This document shows, one piece after another, positions 1 to 8,007 of a stretch of 64,000 bases of DNA; position 1 is the stretch's first letter, and every line of letters starts with the position of its first letter. The notes beneath the pieces were generated by a model. That model searched no databases and was not told the origin of the DNA. It saw only the letters and a program-made list of their open reading frames with translations. The translations under genes and the position numbers were made by a program. The stretch spans positions 1 through 64,000 of the forward strand of contig JANOSH010000052.1 of assembly GCA_031415695.1 (NCBI GenBank), in the 5' to 3' direction. Source of the DNA: JANOSH01 sp031415695. GTDB taxonomy: Bacteria; Actinomycetota; Acidimicrobiia; Acidimicrobiales; Ilumatobacteraceae.

Positions 1-80
1 GGTTTTTTTTTTGTCTTCTCTCGCCGACCTCCCCCCCACTTGCTTCTCCTTCCCCCTTTTCACCCGGGCCCCACCCGCCC
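1..80. other. Low-complexity contig-edge-like sequence
   Basis: The first 80 bases are dominated by runs of T and C (a ten-T run, then several C runs), unlike the balanced high-GC composition that follows. This is typical of a low-quality contig end rather than of coding DNA. No feature is called here beyond the possible 5' side of the next reading frame. Confidence 0.5.
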
Positions 81-319
81 CGGGGATCCACGACCGCATG
101 GCCGACTCGATGTGGGAGTGGTTCGACGATAACGCGCTCAATGCGCCCGCCTCGGACATGTTTCGCAGCATGGGTGCGATGGTAAAGGGAAACCAGATGG
201 ACCCCGCCGAAGTTGTGCGCCGCATGGTTGAATTGGTCGAAGCCGACACAACCACCGAGAACAACTTCGTCCCGCCGGAGATTCTGGCGATGATGACCGC
301 CCAACTCGCCGGGGGGTGA
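11..319 (+). CDS. C-terminal part of an unidentified protein, 5' end unreliable
   Basis: Only the last ~73 residues, from the ATG at 98, look like real protein; the preceding frame runs through homopolymer-rich sequence. The visible part is acidic and helical and ends with a segment (PAEVVRRMVELVEAD, then VPPEIL) that loosely recalls the C-terminal tails of short-chain dehydrogenases, where a Pro-Glu-Glu motif precedes a helix. That resemblance is weak. The gene is probably cut by the left edge, so the true start is outside the window or lost. It converges with the kinase gene on the other strand. Confidence 0.35.
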   Translation: MSSLADLPPTCFSFPLFTRAPPAPGIHDRMADSMWEWFDDNALNAPASDMFRSMGAMVKGNQMDPAEVVRRMVELVEADTTTENNFVPPEILAMMTAQLAGG

Positions 320-354
320 TGGGCCCAGAGCGCACTCGGCTGCAACGCTGAGGA

Positions 355-1509
355 TTATGACGACATCGCCCATGGTCCGATCATCGACCGGCCGGTTGTG
401 CTCACCGACGCCGCTGGTACGAGCGGCTTTGGGATCGACCAGATGGCGATTGCGCCGTTGGGCACCCGAGCACTGAGGCGGAAGGAGCCGCGCTGTTGTT
501 CGGCTCGTACGGCCATATTGCCCGATCCGTTGCCACCGGTTCTTCGGTCGGCCGAGACACCGACACCGTCGTCGCTCACTATCAATTCCAGCCTGTCGTC
601 GGTGCAGGTCAATACAACCGAGACAAACTCGGCATGTGCATGGCGCGCAGCATTGGTGAGGCACTCGCGAAGGACTGCCTCAAGGTCGGCATGCACCGCC
701 CACCAGCAACGATCGTCAACGCGGGGGTCGATCGCAACGGTCGGGTGGCGTGGGAGCATTCGAGCGGCATCATGGGCAATCGAGGTGAGTGCATCGAACG
801 CACTTCTGCGATCGGTCAACCTGCGGCCGCCGTCGGTCGAGAAGATGGCCATGCGCAGCTGACGAATAGTTTCGTCGATCTCGTCGACTGCGGTGTTCAG
901 ACGATCAGCGAGCGCCGGTTCGCAAGTGCGGTTCGCGCTCGACATCAAGCTGAGGCCCGTGGCGAAGAGCCGTTGGATGACGGTGTCGTGGAGATCGCGT
1001 GCGACGCGCTCACGTTCCTCGGAAACTGCCAGTAACTCGCGTGCGTCGGACTTGAGCGACTCGGCGGCAAGTCGTCCGGACGCGTCGCTCCATCGCACCA
1101 GGACTAGGTCGGGATCGGTGCGAAGCGGCTGGATCTCGGTGTCGATCGGCAGTAAGGAGCCGTCGGATCGCGTGATGATCTTGTGCATTCGGAGAACGGC
1201 ACCGTGCTCAAGTTTGGCAATTTCTGCCAGCACCAAAAGCCGCTCGGCTGGACGGGCCAGTGAAGGGAATGCCCCCGTCGGCACCCCGGCATCGTTAGCT
1301 TCGCCGTACAAGGCGGAATACCGATCGTTGGCGAATCGGATCACCGGTTCGGGCCCTGACAGATCGAAAATTGCCACGCCTTCGTCGGATTCGTTGATCG
1401 CTGCCCGTACGAGTGCCGCTTCGATCTGGGCGCTCACCTCATCCGGACTGTCGTCGAACGAGATCAGCACCTGGTCAACGAGATCCATTGTTCCTCTGGA
1501 GATCGTCAT
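355..1509 (-). CDS. PAS-domain sensor histidine kinase, NarL-partner type
   Basis: The 384-residue protein has an N-terminal PAS-like sensor domain (about 40-140), then a HisKA_3 dimerisation helix with ERERVARDLHDTVIQRL around 165-181, where His174 is the expected phospho-acceptor. The GHKL ATPase domain shows the N box (ECLTNAARHAHA, ~282-293) and G1 box (DDGVG, ~313-317). No membrane segment is visible, so it is a cytosolic sensor. The ATG overlaps the stop of the upstream ferredoxin gene (ATGA), implying translational coupling; a Met eight codons in is an alternative start. No response regulator is adjacent, so its partner must lie elsewhere. Linkage to a ferredoxin suggests redox sensing, which is inference. 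Confidence 0.85.
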   Translation of the reverse strand: MTISRGTMDLVDQVLISFDDSPDEVSAQIEAALVRAAINESDEGVAIFDLSGPEPVIRFANDRYSALYGEANDAGVPTGAFPSLARPAERLLVLAEIAKLEHGAVLRMHKIITRSDGSLLPIDTEIQPLRTDPDLVLVRWSDASGRLAAESLKSDARELLAVSEERERVARDLHDTVIQRLFATGLSLMSSANRTCEPALADRLNTAVDEIDETIRQLRMAIFSTDGGRRLTDRRSAFDALTSIAHDAARMLPRHPTVAIDPRVDDRCWWAVHADLEAVLRECLTNAARHAHAEFVSVVLTCTDDRLELIVSDDGVGVSADRRTGGNGSGNMAVRAEQQRGSFRLSARVPNGAIAIWSIPKPLVPAASVSTTGRSMIGPWAMSS

Positions 1510-1910
1510 AGAGTCGAGTCGGCGAAGACGTCACGGCTGTGCTGAATAAAGAACGTGTGGTCGTGGTCCTTGTTCGGGTCCTCCTTGTTGTACTGAACCT
1601 TGGGTGTGCCGTCGGGCACGTGTTCTTCAGCGTAGATCGCCCCCACAGGGCAGACGTCGGGCTGGTAGCACGCGGTGCAGGAGGTGCACTCGTCCATGTT
1701 GACGTACAGGATGCTGTCGCCAAAGATCGCGACCATATCGGGGTTCGGGCTATGGCTGTTCTCGACTACTCCGCTTCCCGCGGCCTGTTCGGACACCAGC
1801 ACGTTGTTCACCGCGTCAAATTCGTAAATGCACTGGACTGGGCAAACATCCACGCATGCCCGATCCTTCACTCCAATGCACGCTTCAGTAATGATGGCAA
1901 TGCCAGACAT
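1506..1910 (-). CDS. Seven- or eight-iron type ferredoxin
   Basis: This small acidic electron carrier has 134 residues. Cluster-binding cysteines lie near the N-terminus (C11, C19, C23-P, C27) and in a second group (C75, C78, C81, C87-P), the pattern of actinobacterial 3Fe-4S/4Fe-4S ferredoxins. Between the motifs is an insert of ~45 residues (31-72) that is longer than in classical FdxA. A GGGAG ribosome-binding site precedes the ATG. The gene is the first of a two-gene unit with the PAS histidine kinase. It could donate electrons to oxygenases or reductases; no dedicated partner is visible beside it. Confidence 0.85.
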   Translation of the reverse strand: MSGIAIITEACIGVKDRACVDVCPVQCIYEFDAVNNVLVSEQAAGSGVVENSHSPNPDMVAIFGDSILYVNMDECTSCTACYQPDVCPVGAIYAEEHVPDGTPKVQYNKEDPNKDHDHTFFIQHSRDVFADSTL

Positions 1911-2070
1911 CGAGACTCCCTTGTCAAGGGGTGCTTTACCCTGAACTCAGCCGACCTAAACCCGGCAACTGCATCTCATCACCCACTCGGATCAGGTTTA
2001 GGCCACAGCCAGTTCGGGTAGATGTCCAGCATGAACTTGCTGGGGATCCTGCGAAAAAGGGAAAGCTGAA

Positions 2071-2457
2071 GTGTCAGAAATTCACGCAATCGTGTGGCTC
2101 GACCACCGGGAGGCGCGTATCGCGAGCTTCTCCCTCGGTTCGAGCCATCTGATCGAAGTGCACAGTCACAATTCGGAACGTCGGATACATAGGAAGGCGC
2201 GAGAGATCGGGTCGGGAAAAATGGTCGACGACCATCGTATGTTCGACGAAATTGTGGAGTCGCTCGCCGACATTCGCGAAGTGCTGATCGCCGGTCCCGG
2301 CAATGCCAAGACGGCGTTCGTGACCTATGTCAAGAGTCGGCATGTCGACCTTGTGAAGCGCATCGTCGGCGTGGAAACGCTCGACCATCCGACCGATGGC
2401 GAGTTGCTCGCACACGCCCGAAAGTCGTTCAATGCGATCGACCAACTAGGACGCTAG
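2071..2457 (+). CDS. Small eRF1-domain-like translational machinery family protein
   Basis: This 128-residue protein has the layout I associate with a family annotated as translational machinery protein (eRF1-like fold): an N-terminal IVWLDHREARI segment, a basic middle, a ILIAGPGNAKT-like strand-loop (LIAGPGNAKT) and a C-terminal VGVETLDHPTDGELLAHARK motif. The start is a GTG at 2071 behind an AAAGGGAAAG stretch. Its 3' end overlaps that of acetate kinase by 29 bp on the opposite strand. Homologues often occur near stress and fermentation genes, but no biochemical role is established to my knowledge. Family recognition is from memory of the conserved C-terminal motif. Confidence 0.7.
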   Translation: MSEIHAIVWLDHREARIASFSLGSSHLIEVHSHNSERRIHRKAREIGSGKMVDDHRMFDEIVESLADIREVLIAGPGNAKTAFVTYVKSRHVDLVKRIVGVETLDHPTDGELLAHARKSFNAIDQLGR

Positions 2458-3520
2458 CTTCTATCGCGAGCTGCAAGTCTTCGCGCGCCGCAATCACCAA
2501 AGTGCGCACTGTTGAGTCGGCAGTTGAAATGTCGTGATCAGCCTCGTCTGATGCAGAGTCGTCAATTCCGACACCAAGAAATTTTAGGCGCCGAGCAGCA
2601 CGCCGTCGCACCATCAAGGAGTTCTCGCCTACACCCCCGGTGAAAACGAGCACGTCCATTCCACCCGCAGCCACGCACATCGCTCCGATGCTTCCAACAA
2701 GCCGATGGATGTAGACCTCGATCGCTAGCACGGCATCGGGGTCGCCATCTTCGGCCGCGGCTTCAATCCGACGCATGTCGCCCGTGCCCGCCAGCGCCAT
2801 CAGCCCGGACTCTTGTTCGAGGGCCGTTGCGATCTCGTCGGGTGAAAGCTTGGCGTGTTGTTCGAGCCACAGGATCAGGCCGGGATCAACAGATCCCGAT
2901 CGCGTTGCCATGACCAGGCCATCAAGGGGCGTGAACCCCATTGTCGTATCGACGCTCCGGCCACCAACGACGGCAGCGAGCGAGGCGCCGGCGCCCAAGT
3001 GACACGTGACAACGCGCAAAGTCGTATCTGCTCGATCCGTCATTTCGGCGGCGCGGCGCGAACTGTAAGCATGCGAGAGACCATGAAACCCGTACCGGCG
3101 AATCGCATAGCGCTCGCGCCACATGCGCGGCAGGGCATATGTTGCCGCTGCGGCCGAAAGCGTCGAGTGGAAGGCCGTGTCGAAGCTGGCTACGGCAACG
3201 ACGTCAGGCATTGCCGCGCTGACGGCATCGAGCGCCGCAAGCGACTTGGGTTGGTGAAGCGGTGCAAGGTTGGTCAACTCCTCCAGCTGTTGGCGCACCG
3301 CGGACGTGACGACAGTCGGACCGTGGAATCTGGCGCCTCCGTGCACGATGCGGTGACCGACTGCGTCGGGTAGCGCCCACGACTGAATCAGCCCGGCAAG
3401 TTCACCGGTATTGAATCCGTCCACCCCGGCCGCAAGATCGGCGCGCTGTTCGATGGTTCCGTCGTTCAGAAGGCGGAGCTTCACACTCGATGACCCGGCG
3501 TTCACGGTAAGGACACGCAT
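2429..3520 (-). CDS. ackA: Acetate kinase
   Basis: AckA converts acetyl phosphate plus ADP to acetate plus ATP in the cytosol. Family motifs are intact: N-terminal VNAGSSSVKLRLL, HRIVHGGARF, FDTAFHSTL, YGFHGLSHAYSS, CHLGAGASLA and the TMGFTPLDGLVM segment. At 363 residues it is somewhat shorter than the usual ~400, mainly through a compact C-terminus. The start codon lies 3 nt after the phosphoketolase stop, so the two genes form one operon in which phosphoketolase supplies acetyl phosphate. The gene converges with, and overlaps, the small eRF1-like gene. Confidence 0.95.
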   Translation of the reverse strand: MRVLTVNAGSSSVKLRLLNDGTIEQRADLAAGVDGFNTGELAGLIQSWALPDAVGHRIVHGGARFHGPTVVTSAVRQQLEELTNLAPLHQPKSLAALDAVSAAMPDVVAVASFDTAFHSTLSAAAATYALPRMWRERYAIRRYGFHGLSHAYSSRRAAEMTDRADTTLRVVTCHLGAGASLAAVVGGRSVDTTMGFTPLDGLVMATRSGSVDPGLILWLEQHAKLSPDEIATALEQESGLMALAGTGDMRRIEAAAEDGDPDAVLAIEVYIHRLVGSIGAMCVAAGGMDVLVFTGGVGENSLMVRRRAARRLKFLGVGIDDSASDEADHDISTADSTVRTLVIAAREDLQLAIEASVLVGRSH

Positions 3521-3523
3521 TGG

Positions 3524-5887
3524 TTAGGCCCGATCCGCCCACGTCCAATTGGATATGGCCGGATCGTCCTCGCCGTGCTCGCGTGTGTACTGGCGGGCGG
3601 CAAGCCGCGCGTCAACCATGGCCTGGCGCAGCAATGCGGCCCGGCTGCCAAGCCTCGGCACGCGGTCGATGACGTCGATGACGAGATGGAATCGATCGAG
3701 GTCGTTCAGCATCACCATGTCGAACGGCGTCGTTGTGGTGCCTTCCTCCTTGTAACCGCGCACATGGATATTCGGGTGATTTGTTCGGCGATAGGTGAGC
3801 CGGTGGATAAGCCCCGGATACCCGTGGTAGGCGAACACCACGGGTTTGTCCGTGGTGAAGAGGGCGTCGAAGTCACGATCCGAGAGCCCATGAGGATGCT
3901 CGCTCGGCGGCTGAAGTCGCATGATGTCGACCACATTCACAAATCGAACCTTCAGGTCGGGAAGGCGCTGTCGTAGGAGATCGGTGGCGGCCAAGGCTTC
4001 GAGTGTCGGCGTCTCACCAGCACACGCAATGACCACATCGGGATCACCGTCAGCGCTGCTCGCCCACGGCCAGATACCCAGGCCGCGCGTGCAGTGTGCA
4101 ATCGCCTCGTCCACGTTGAGATACGTAAGGGCTGGCTGCTTGCCAGCCACGATGACATTCACATAGTTACGGCTGCGAAGGCAATGGTCGGTGACCGACA
4201 ACAAGGTGTTGGTGTCGGGCGGCAGGTACACGCGAACGATCTCGGCCTTCTTGTTCACCACGTGATCGATGAAGCCAGGGTCCTGATGAGAAAAGCCGTT
4301 GTGATCCTGCCGCCAGACGTGCGACGTGAGCAGGTAGTTCAGCGACGCTATCGGTGCCCGCCACGCAATGTCCTGCGTGGTCTTCAACCATTTCGCGTGC
4401 TGGTTGAACATCGAGTCGATGATGTGGATGAATGCCTCGTAGCAGTTAAACAGTCCGTGGCGTCCGGTGAGCAGGTACCCCTCGAGCCAACCCTGACAGA
4501 GATGTTCCGACAACACCTCCATGACCCGCCCGTCGGTCGAGAGGTGATCGTCGCCGGGAACCGTTGCAGCGTCCCATGTTCGTCCGGTCGCCTCGAATAC
4601 CGCTGCCAGTCGATTCGACGCAGTCTCGTCCGGGCTCACCATTCTGAAGCGGTCGCGGTTCTGCGCTATAACGTCGCGCAGGTACGCGCCAAGCACTCGT
4701 GTCGCTTCGCTCGACTCCACCGCAGGGCGCTCGACCGAGACGGCGTGCTCGCGAAAGTCGGGCAAATCCAGGTCGCGCAGAAGCTCGCCTCCGTTGGCGT
4801 GCGGGTTGGCGCTCATGCGGCGTCGGCCGACGGGCGCAAGGGCCTGCAACTCGGGAATCAGCGCTCCGGACTCCTCGAACAACTCGTCGGGTCGGTAGCT
4901 GCGCATCCACTCTTCGAGCAACTGACGATGGGCCGCGTTGGTGCGGGTCTCGGCTAAAGGCACTTGATGGGCGCGGAATGTGCCCTCGATCTTGATGCCA
5001 TCAACGTCTTTCGGGCCGGTCCATCCCTTCGGCGTGCGCAACACGATCATCGGCCATGTCGGCCGTTCACGCGATCGACCGCTGCCGTCTCTCGCATCAC
5101 GTTGAATGGACTCGATGTCATCAAGAACGTCGTCGAGAGTCGCGGCAAGCTGCTGATGCACCGCAAACGGTTCGTCGCCTACGACGAACCGCGGCGCATA
5201 GCCATAGCCGCGAAGCAACGAAGCGAGCTCGTCCTCTGGGATGCGGGCGAGCACGGCCGGATTCGCAATCTTGTAACCGTTCAAGTGCAGAATCGGCAAC
5301 ACTGCACCATCGGTAACTGGGTTGAGGAACTTGTTCGAATGCCAACTCGCAGCCAGCGGACCTGTTTCTGCTTCGCCGTCACCGATCACGCAACACACGA
5401 GCAGGTCGGGGTTGTCGAACGCAGCACCGTAGGCGTGCACGAGCGCGTACCCGAGTTCGCCACCTTCGTGAATCGAGCCCGGAGTCTCGGGAGCCACATG
5501 GCTGGGGATGCCACCGGGGAACGAGAACTGCCGGAACAACGCGCGCAGGCCGTCCTCGTTTCTTCCGATCGATGAGTACACCTCGCTGTACGTGCCCTCC
5601 AAATATGCGTTGGCAACGAGGGCCGGGCCGCCGTGACCGGGGCCAGTCACGAACAGCGCGTTCAGGTCACGGTTCCTTATCACCCGATTCATGTGGGCGT
5701 ACATGAGGTTCAGTCCCGGTGTAGTGCCCCAATGTCCGAGAAGTCGAGGCTTAACGTGCTCGGCACGCAGTGGCTCGCGCAAGAGCGGGTTGTCGAGCAG
5801 ATAGATCTGGCCCACCGACACGTAGTTGGCCGCTCGCCAGTACGCATCGACCAGTTCAAGATTCAGCGAAGCCTCGACGGCAGTCAT
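3524..5887 (-). CDS. xfp: Xylulose-5-phosphate/fructose-6-phosphate phosphoketolase
   Basis: This thiamine-diphosphate enzyme cleaves xylulose 5-phosphate or fructose 6-phosphate with phosphate to give acetyl phosphate plus an aldose phosphate. The 787-residue length is normal. The N-terminal GHWGTTPGLNLMYAHMNR and TGPGHGGPALVANAYLEGTY segments and the thiamine-diphosphate/Mg motif (GDGEAETGPLAASWHSNK) are all intact. The ATG at 5887 follows an AGGAGC ribosome-binding site. It is cotranscribed with ackA, giving a complete phosphoketolase shunt that yields ATP and acetate. In aerobic actinobacteria such pairs are commonly linked to low-oxygen or overflow metabolism. Confidence 0.97.
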   Translation of the reverse strand: MTAVEASLNLELVDAYWRAANYVSVGQIYLLDNPLLREPLRAEHVKPRLLGHWGTTPGLNLMYAHMNRVIRNRDLNALFVTGPGHGGPALVANAYLEGTYSEVYSSIGRNEDGLRALFRQFSFPGGIPSHVAPETPGSIHEGGELGYALVHAYGAAFDNPDLLVCCVIGDGEAETGPLAASWHSNKFLNPVTDGAVLPILHLNGYKIANPAVLARIPEDELASLLRGYGYAPRFVVGDEPFAVHQQLAATLDDVLDDIESIQRDARDGSGRSRERPTWPMIVLRTPKGWTGPKDVDGIKIEGTFRAHQVPLAETRTNAAHRQLLEEWMRSYRPDELFEESGALIPELQALAPVGRRRMSANPHANGGELLRDLDLPDFREHAVSVERPAVESSEATRVLGAYLRDVIAQNRDRFRMVSPDETASNRLAAVFEATGRTWDAATVPGDDHLSTDGRVMEVLSEHLCQGWLEGYLLTGRHGLFNCYEAFIHIIDSMFNQHAKWLKTTQDIAWRAPIASLNYLLTSHVWRQDHNGFSHQDPGFIDHVVNKKAEIVRVYLPPDTNTLLSVTDHCLRSRNYVNVIVAGKQPALTYLNVDEAIAHCTRGLGIWPWASSADGDPDVVIACAGETPTLEALAATDLLRQRLPDLKVRFVNVVDIMRLQPPSEHPHGLSDRDFDALFTTDKPVVFAYHGYPGLIHRLTYRRTNHPNIHVRGYKEEGTTTTPFDMVMLNDLDRFHLVIDVIDRVPRLGSRAALLRQAMVDARLAARQYTREHGEDDPAISNWTWADRA

Positions 5888-6321
5888 GTATTGCTCCTAG
5901 GACGGGCCGCAGGCCGAGTCAACACGAGATTCTTCGCCCCCTCAGTCACCCATGTGATGGTGCTCGGCGACCTCATCTGAAACCATCGTCAGCACGCCCG
6001 CCGATGAACCGACAAAGAACCTTTGTGTTGGCGTGACGACATCGTCGGACGTGCCGTACGCGTCAGCCATTGGCTCGTCACTCGTGCGCTTGTGCATCGG
6101 TAAACCCCCTTATCGGTCAAGAACCTATTGCCCTCTGTACCCAGCCGCCCCCGCTCGCAAACCGCTGAAAGAACAAAAGTGAGCACCGACCCAGATCCCC
6201 GGCACCTACGGCGCTTACACGCCTGACCCCCCGTACCTCAGCCGACTGGCAGACTTGACATCGACCGTCGCCCAACGCATTCAGGTGCCGCCCAGTTTCG
6301 TCGACCACGTGGAGTCCCCCG
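5888..6321. other. Intergenic region between xfp and nhaA promoters
   Basis: This 434-bp region lies between two divergent genes. It contains the AGGAGC site of xfp and a GGAG site 11 nt before the nhaA ATG. No reading frame longer than ~65 codons in it looks like protein. No riboswitch or repeat was recognised. Confidence 0.5.
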
Positions 6322-7587
6322 ATGACCGCCCCCCAGATTTCGAGCGCGCAGCCGACGTTCCTGCAGAGTGATCGAACGCTCGCTCGGGCGGTGCGTCCGT
6401 TCGTCCGTTTCTCTCACATCGAGGCTGCGGGTGGGATGGTGCTTGTCGTTGCCACGGTCGTTGCGTTGGTGTGGGCGAACTCGCCGTGGAAGTCGGGGTA
6501 CGAGTCGCTGTGGGCGACCAACGTTAGGTTCGAGTTCGGGTCGTACGTGTTCGACGAGGACCTCGGCCACGTGGTCAACGACTTGTTGATGGCGGTGTTC
6601 TTCTTCGTCGTTGGGATGGAGATCAAACGAGAGCTGGTGGTCGGTGAACTCCGCGACCGGCGCGCTGTCGCGCTGCCGGCGATGGCCGCCCTGGGCGGGA
6701 TGATCGTGCCCGCTGCGCTCTTCTTCGCCTTCAACGCCGGCGGAGAAGGCAGCCGAGGTTGGGGCATCCCGATGGCGACCGACATAGCGTTCGCTCTCGG
6801 CGTCGTCGCTCTGCTCGGCAGCAGGGTACCTCCCGCGGTCAAGGTGCTGTTGCTGACCCTCGCGATCGTGGACGACATCGGCGCCATCGTCGTGATCGCC
6901 GTCTCCTACACCGATCGCGTCGAGTTCAAGTTTGTGATTGCCGCGGTCGCGATCGCTGCCGCCGTGATGCTGATGCACCGCTCTCGCGTCGTCTATTCAC
7001 CGGTGATCGCGATCGCCGGGTTCGCGCTCTGGCTCGCCGTCTATGAGTCGGGGATCCACGCCACCATCGCCGGCGTCATCATGGGCCTACTGACCCCGGC
7101 CCAACCGACCCAATCCGAACTCGAGGCAAAGGAACTCATCAACGTGCTGGAGAACGACGTCGACATCCGCGCCGACGAAGTACGCGCGACCGCCACGCTG
7201 ATCCGCGGCTCGGTGTCCCCGTGCGATCGGTTGATCGATGGCCTTCACCCGTGGACGAGCTACCTCATCGTGCCCATCTTCGCGCTCGCCAACGCAGGCA
7301 TCGTCCTATCGGCCGACTCGATCACGTCGCCCTCGGCGGTGATGGGTGGCGTGGCCGACCGAAGATCTGGGGAAGCCACGCCGACGAGAAGCGGGGTCGC
7401 GCGAGGTGTACGCGAGTACGGCTGCGGCGCCGGCGAGAGTTACGAGCAGTCGCGGTGCGGCCCCGGGGGCGTCGGGATGGGCGGGAAGTGGAAGCCAGCG
7501 TTGCGAAGGCAGAAAGGTCGTGGCGTAGAACGCGATACTGCACGCAGCCCCGGCGATTCCGCCAGCGGTGCGATCGCCGACCGTTGA
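6322..7587 (+). pseudogene. nhaA: Na+/H+ antiporter NhaA, 3'-truncated
   Basis: Residues 1-~344 are a clear NhaA: SHIEAAGGMVLVVATVVALVWAN at the N-terminus, FFVVGMEIKRELVVGEL, MATDIAFALGVVALLG, and the transport Asp pair in LTLAIVDDIGAIVV. The protein is normal until SPSAVMGG at about 7350. The expected last two or three membrane helices (VLGL-VGKPxGI and onward) are then replaced by ~75 residues of low-complexity basic sequence that is the antisense of the neighbouring gene. The truncated product would lack the end of the helix bundle and is probably inactive. An NhaA of normal length is ~390-440 residues. The start ATG has a GGAG site. Confidence 0.85.
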
Positions 7588-8007
7588 CGCAACGGCCGCC
7601 GCCGCGAGCGCGATGGCGACGAGCACGGCGAGCTCTAACGAGCGTCCGACAATGGGAAGACTGCCGGCGCGGTTAGTTGCGAGCGTGACAGCAGCGACCC
7701 ACCACAGTCCGGCCGCGATTGCGCCAACCGCAACGCGGTGCAGGCGGCGCGCCGGCAGCGACGTGGGCGAAGACGCCAAGGTGACGGCCGCGTGATCGTC
7801 GAGAAGGAACGCAGTGCTAGCTGCGACGCCCGCCGCGGCGATCGACATTCGCAGTTGGGCATCAGCCCGGCTGCCGATTGTCACGAACGCTAGTCCCGCG
7901 ACCATCAGCCACGCTGACGGTTGCCAGTTCACGACCTTGATCGCCGGCTGTGCGAGCAGTGGCAGTTGCCGTAACCGGATGGTCCTTTGGGCGATCGAGA
8001 CGTTCAT
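7306..8007 (-). CDS. Multi-spanning membrane protein of the ABC operon, 3' end lost
   Basis: This predicted integral membrane protein has about six hydrophobic helices in its first ~190 residues. It begins at an ATG overlapping the stop of the upstream permease (ATGA), so it is the last gene of the sigma/anti-sigma/ABC operon. The reading frame runs through the junction near 7355 into antisense nhaA sequence, so the last ~16 residues (VGHATHHRRGRRDRVGR) are not native. The true C-terminus, and perhaps more of the operon, has been lost. No family was recognised; by position it is probably a subunit or accessory of the ABC exporter. Confidence 0.6.
   Translation of the reverse strand: MNVSIAQRTIRLRQLPLLAQPAIKVVNWQPSAWLMVAGLAFVTIGSRADAQLRMSIAAAGVAASTAFLLDDHAAVTLASSPTSLPARRLHRVAVGAIAAGLWWVAAVTLATNRAGSLPIVGRSLELAVLVAIALAAAAVASTVGDRTAGGIAGAACSIAFYATTFLPSQRWLPLPAHPDAPGAAPRLLVTLAGAAAVLAYTSRDPASRRRGFPRSSVGHATHHRRGRRDRVGR

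Noticed and set aside
4094..4957. Long plus-strand frame opposite xfp
   Set aside because: It is antisense of a perfectly conserved phosphoketolase; composition is Arg/Val-rich shadow sequence without any motif.
6117..6308. Short frames between xfp and nhaA
   Set aside because: No start signal, no similarity and no codon-pattern support.
7360..7370. AGATCT restriction-type site near the nhaA junction as sign of a cloning chimera
   Set aside because: A single hexamer near a junction is expected by chance in 64 kb and other junctions lack one.
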